Positions 61,083 to 64,000 of a stretch of 64,000 bases of DNA are shown in pieces. A program made the position numbers and the translations under genes. Every line of letters begins with the position of its first letter. Position 1 is the first letter of the stretch. Source of the stretch: CBDCWT01 sp965223305 (lineage in GTDB: Bacteria; Planctomycetota; Planctomycetia; Pirellulales; Pirellulaceae); contig CBDCWT010000079.1 of assembly GCA_965223305.1 (NCBI GenBank), positions 194,049-258,048 on the forward strand, written 5' to 3'. Under the pieces are notes generated by a model. That model did no database searches. It saw only the letters and a list, made by a program, of their open reading frames with translations, and was not told where the DNA came from.

Positions 61083-61733
61083 ATGAGTTTCGGATCCACG
61101 GGGCCATTAAGGGTTGTGGTCGTCGACGACCACGAAGTGGTGCGCTGCGGACTCGCGGCACTCTTTCGCGAATCCGAAGTCGAGGTGGTGGGGGAGGCCG
61201 CCAACGGCGAGGAAGCGGTAGAGGCAGTGTTACAGCACAGACCCGATGTAGTTTTACTCGACATTCGCATGCCCGTTTGCGATGGGTTGACGGCCATCGA
61301 GAAGATTCGCGAACGGCTTCCAGACGCCCGTATCGTCGTCTTCTCTGCGTACGACAATCCAACCTACGTCGCGCGGAGCGCAGCGCTTGGTGCGGCGGAC
61401 TTTGTACTCAAAAGTGCCTCGACCTCCGACCTGGTGGCAGCGATCACCCAAGCGGCCAGTGGTGGTGAGCCTCCTGAAAAAAGCCTGCTGCGACAGGTCA
61501 AATGGCTCATGCGGCGGCGGCACGACGAGAACGAAGACGGTGTGCCGCTGACGAACCGCGAACGTCAGGTGCTCCGCCATGTCGCGCTTGGACTTAGCAA
61601 TCGCGAAATCGGCAAGTCGCTGGGGATCAGCATCGAGACCGTGAAAGAACACGTCCAGAACATTCTTCGCAAGCTGGACGTGACCGACCGCACGCAAGCA
61701 GCAGTCTGGGCGGTGCGGCGGGGCATCGTATGA
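61083..61733 (+). CDS. NarL/FixJ-type response regulator
   Basis: A 216-residue regulator. The receiver (about 1-125) has VVVVDDHEVVRCGL, acceptor Asp in VVLLDIRMPVCDG, Ser in VVFSAYD and Lys in FVLKSAS. The C-terminal LuxR-type helix-turn-helix (about 150-212) reads LTNRERQVLRHVALGLSNRE, then IGKSLGISIETVKEHV. No kinase is nearby. The ribosome binding site AGCAGGA supports ATG 61083. Confidence 0.92.
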   Translation: MSFGSTGPLRVVVVDDHEVVRCGLAALFRESEVEVVGEAANGEEAVEAVLQHRPDVVLLDIRMPVCDGLTAIEKIRERLPDARIVVFSAYDNPTYVARSAALGAADFVLKSASTSDLVAAITQAASGGEPPEKSLLRQVKWLMRRRHDENEDGVPLTNRERQVLRHVALGLSNREIGKSLGISIETVKEHVQNILRKLDVTDRTQAAVWAVRRGIV

Positions 61734-61744
61734 TTTCTCCAGAG

Positions 61745-61811
61745 TGTAGCCGAACTCGCCAGAGATTCGTGGACTGCCGATTCGTCCAAATTCTGGCGAA
61801 TTCGGCTACAA
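61745..61811. repeat. R4 palindrome
   Basis: A long inverted repeat starting GTAGCCGAACTCGCCAGA and ending TCTGGCGAATTCGGCTAC, with a loop of about 30 nt. It lies between the convergent NarL-type and xerC genes and could serve as a bidirectional transcript end. The other full copy is at 6706-6776. Confidence 0.7.
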
Positions 61812-61893
61812 GAAATCCTCAACGGCGTTGCTCTTCACCGTGCCCGCTCTCCCGCCATTCTCGCTGCGCGAGGAGGCGACAGCAGTCGGCAAC

Positions 61894-62826
61894 TTATTTG
61901 TTGCGCTGCGTCTGCGGTGGAGTGCCGGCCTGAGCGCGGGGATGTGCTTTTTCGTAGGCTTCTCGCAAACCTGTCGTGCTCAGGTGTGTGTAGATCTGGG
62001 TCGTCACGAGACTTTTGTGCCCGAGTAATTCCTGCACGCTGCGGATGTCGGCTCCGCGGTCGAGCAGGTGTGTGGCGAAGCTGTGACGTAGTGTGTGGGG
62101 CGTCGTCCTCAGATCGAGTTGAGCTGAACGGAGATGCTTCTCTAGGAGTCGTGCCACGCTGCGCGTTGTCAAACGGTGGCCGAAGCGATTCACGAAAACC
62201 GGGGCCCGCCCACCACCCGGTTCGTCCTCGGCCAACTCTCGGACTTGGATCCACTGCTCGAGTGCCGTGGTTGCGTAGGACCCAAGCGGCGCCAGCCGCT
62301 CCTTCTTACCCTTACCTCGAATGCGAACGAGCCCTGCCTCGAAGTCGACGTCTTCGTCGTTCATCCCAACAGATTCGCTCACGCGCAGTCCAGCCGAGTA
62401 GATGACTTCGAGAATCGCACGGTCTCTTAGTCCTTGTGGCTTGTCGGCAGCGGGTGTTCCAAGCAACCGTCCAATCTCTTCGGTTGTGAGAAAATGGGGC
62501 AGCCTTCGGTCCGGTCGCGGGTTACGTAGCGGCTTGGCGGGATTTGCTTCGACGAGTCCCTCGCGCATCGCGAACCGAAAGAAACTCCGCAGCGATGCTA
62601 GCCGCCTGGCAACCGACGTCTTCGCGTAGCCGGCTTCGTGTAGCGCGGCCACGTACCCTCGCAGGTCCATCGGGGTGATTTCTACGAGTTCCGCCGGATG
62701 GCCGTAGAGCTCTTCTAGGTAGCCGGCCAGCGAGGTTAGATCCTCGCGGTAGGACTTGATCGTCAGCAGCGAGGCATTTCGTTCAACGTGCAGGTAGCGG
62801 AGAAAACGGGCGATGGTGTTTTGCAC
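61894..62826 (-). CDS. xerC: Tyrosine recombinase XerC/XerD
   Basis: A 310-residue tyrosine recombinase. The N-terminal SAM-like core-binding domain (about 1-95) is followed by the catalytic domain with Arg in YSAGLRVSES, Lys in RGKGKKER, the HTLRHSFATHLLDRG box, His in LLGHKSLVTT and the nucleophile Tyr in QIYTH. Length and order fit the chromosomal dimer-resolving XerC/XerD rather than a phage integrase. It starts with GTG. The preceding small gene ends 43 bp upstream on the same strand. Between XerC and XerD the choice is not certain. Confidence 0.88.
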   Translation of the reverse strand: MQNTIARFLRYLHVERNASLLTIKSYREDLTSLAGYLEELYGHPAELVEITPMDLRGYVAALHEAGYAKTSVARRLASLRSFFRFAMREGLVEANPAKPLRNPRPDRRLPHFLTTEEIGRLLGTPAADKPQGLRDRAILEVIYSAGLRVSESVGMNDEDVDFEAGLVRIRGKGKKERLAPLGSYATTALEQWIQVRELAEDEPGGGRAPVFVNRFGHRLTTRSVARLLEKHLRSAQLDLRTTPHTLRHSFATHLLDRGADIRSVQELLGHKSLVTTQIYTHLSTTGLREAYEKAHPRAQAGTPPQTQRNK

Positions 62827-62869
62827 GAGGCATCGTCCCAGAACTCTGTTCGCTCACTGAGACGGGCGA

Positions 62870-63118
62870 CTAGTCTTCGCAGTTGTCGCTGGGAAGCGGA
62901 AGCTCGAAGCGCGTTGCTGACGATTCTCCGGCTTGTGCGGTCTGGCGAATCTTCTGGCTAAGCACGGCCGCGTCATACCAGCTGAACGTCAGGTCTGGGT
63001 CGGAGGCGTAGCGACCCAGGACGCGGAGTGTCTCTGCACGATTGTCGTCATCGAACAGGAAGACGTAGCGTTCGGGACCTTTCACCAGAGCCAATACGTT
63101 GATGTCTTGCTGTGTCAC
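62870..63118 (-). CDS. Small conserved planctomycete protein of unknown function
   Basis: From GTG 63118 the product has 82 residues. GGGAGG lies 9-10 bp upstream, an unusually good ribosome binding site that decides this start over earlier ones. The text QDINVLALVKGPERYVFLFD, then DDNRAETLRVLGRYASDPDL and SWYDAAVLSQKIRQ, reads as a compact alpha/beta domain that I associate with short planctomycete proteins near xerC. No catalytic motif is visible. It sits between the frameshifted gene upstream and xerC downstream on one strand. Confidence 0.75.
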   Translation of the reverse strand: MTQQDINVLALVKGPERYVFLFDDDNRAETLRVLGRYASDPDLTFSWYDAAVLSQKIRQTAQAGESSATRFELPLPSDNCED

Positions 63119-63182
63119 GTTGAGTGACCTCCCATCGCTGTCGCTGTCGCCGATCTGCTTTTGTGATGTACTCTGCACCCGC

Positions 63183-64000
63183 TCAACGGTGGTATCGGCC
63201 GATTGGCCAGCGCCAGACCACTCGCGTTTTTCCTGCTCCACCACGCGCTGACAGAAGCTCGGAGAGATGCAGATGACAGCAGAACCGAATAAAGTCCTCG
63301 CTGCGCTGCAGATAGGCTTGCCAGTCACCGAAGCGCGCGTCATCTCGGAAGTAGAAATAATTCGCTAGACCGCTGCGTGAATTCGGCATCGTTCCCGTGG
63401 TAGAGTCTGTGTCAATGACAGCACTGGTTTCGATTGGGGAATCGCTTCCGGTGTGACAGAGCTCGGTGGCGGTGGTACGAAGCCGCGAGGGTCGGGCCAG
63501 TCGACAGGCAGCTCCGGCGCAGGTATGCCGAACTCGTTTGGCTCCTCGGGGCTCGGCGCCATGTTCGGATGCTCGGAAACCGTTGAGTTTGCCGCATCTG
63601 GCGGCGGTAGCTCTTCGGTGGAAGAGGCGGGCTGGAATTTGGTGAGAGGGGCTGCTCCCGGAGCTGGCTGCGGGGTTTGTGTCTTCAGCTGTTCGCGAGC
63701 GAGCGCGAACTCGGCTTCGAAGACTAGCGACTCGGGAATGAACTCCTCTTGGGACGTGCCCCACGGCAGTCCATAGCCCGGCGGGATCGGATGAAAGCCG
63801 GGGTTCGCGGCGTGCCAGCGAACTGCGAGCCCTAATCTGGGTGGATAGTAGGGGGAGTACTCGGTCACCGATCCGGTGACGACGGCATCGACGCCCAAGA
63901 CTTGCGCTAGCTGTTGAAAGTCCTTGCCCGTTCGCGGTTCCCAGCCGATATCCTGCAACCTCCTCTTAGCGACTCCGACCGGCATGACTTCAAAACCGGG
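63183..64000 (-). pseudogene. Frameshifted LpoB/CsgG-like lipoprotein-type gene (5' end outside window)
   Basis: The frame entering from the right edge reads GVAKRRLQDIGWEPRTGKDF, QLAQVLGVDAVVTGSVTEYS and YPPRLGLAVRWHAANPGFHP, a pattern of envelope lipoproteins related to LpoB or CsgG (VDAVVTGSV). A Pro/Glu-rich linker follows. Near 63405 the frame breaks; a +1 shift gives LYHGNDAEFTQR, and a second +1 shift near 63369 gives LANYFYFRDDARFGDWQAYL, then QRSEDFIRFCCHLHLSELL and a stop at 63183. Two insertions within 40 bp in otherwise coherent text suggest sequence error or recent decay. The function is unknown. Confidence 0.6.

Noticed and set aside
60872..61468. 198-codon plus-strand frame overlapping the NarL-type regulator
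   Set aside because: The regulator has intact receiver and HTH motifs in another frame, so this frame is a shadow.

Overview
The window looks like the chromosome of a member of the phylum Planctomycetota, probably the order Pirellulales. This rests on family content: a DUF1549/DUF1553 protein paired with a Tat-exported DUF1501 protein, a DUF1559 (H-X9-DG) prepilin-like protein, a giant secreted protein with an LEPR-XLL N-terminus and cohesin/dockerin modules, HEAT-like secreted proteins, a long-form NfeD and many short palindromic intergenic repeats. I saw no rRNA, tRNA, CRISPR array, prophage or complete insertion sequence.

Layout. 1-6632: the end of an unknown Gly-rich protein, a secreted transglutaminase-elicitor-like protein, then a small biosynthetic-looking cluster (asparagine-synthetase-like enzyme overlapping a RaSEA-like radical SAM enzyme, followed by a flavin-dependent halogenase-like enzyme). 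7202-17780: the DUF1549/DUF1553-DUF1501 pair and the giant LEPR-XLL protein, which carries a one-base frameshift. 17965-22839: a minus-strand pair (HEAT-like secreted protein plus parvulin PPIase), an exported enolase-superfamily enzyme and a nucleotide-sugar epimerase/dehydratase. 22840-25472: repeats, a frameshifted small gene with a strong terminator, and a double-GGDEF protein. 25673-31371: an FG-GAP protein overlapping a sugar-type ABC transporter operon in which the ATPase and one permease are fused. 31384-37952: a STAS protein coupled to a GspE/PilB-like ATPase (minus strand), then a promoter-rich leader region, a C-terminal processing protease and an MMPL transporter. 38135-43675: glnA, an RraA-like gene, purE, mtnA and ald; mtnA is bracketed by two inverted copies of a 174-bp MITE. 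43813-49976: TPR protein, DUF2752 protein, alpha/beta hydrolase and two NfeD proteins; a third MITE copy follows. 50534-55819 (minus): two outer-membrane beta-barrel candidates and a FixL/FixJ-like two-component pair. 56151-64000: an amidinotransferase remnant, divergent ZIP transporter and Fur-family regulator, a DUF1559 protein, an NtrC-type regulator divergent from a NarL-type regulator, and a minus-strand operon ending in xerC.

Working links. The STAS/ATPase pair, PPIase pair, ABC transporter genes, FixL/FixJ pair and AsnB-like/radical SAM pair have overlapping or nearly touching ends, so each is probably translationally coupled. Noncoding space is dominated by five families of short palindromic repeats, called R1-R5 in the entries. 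Several genes carry apparent +1 frameshifts, so base-level accuracy of this assembly should be kept in mind.
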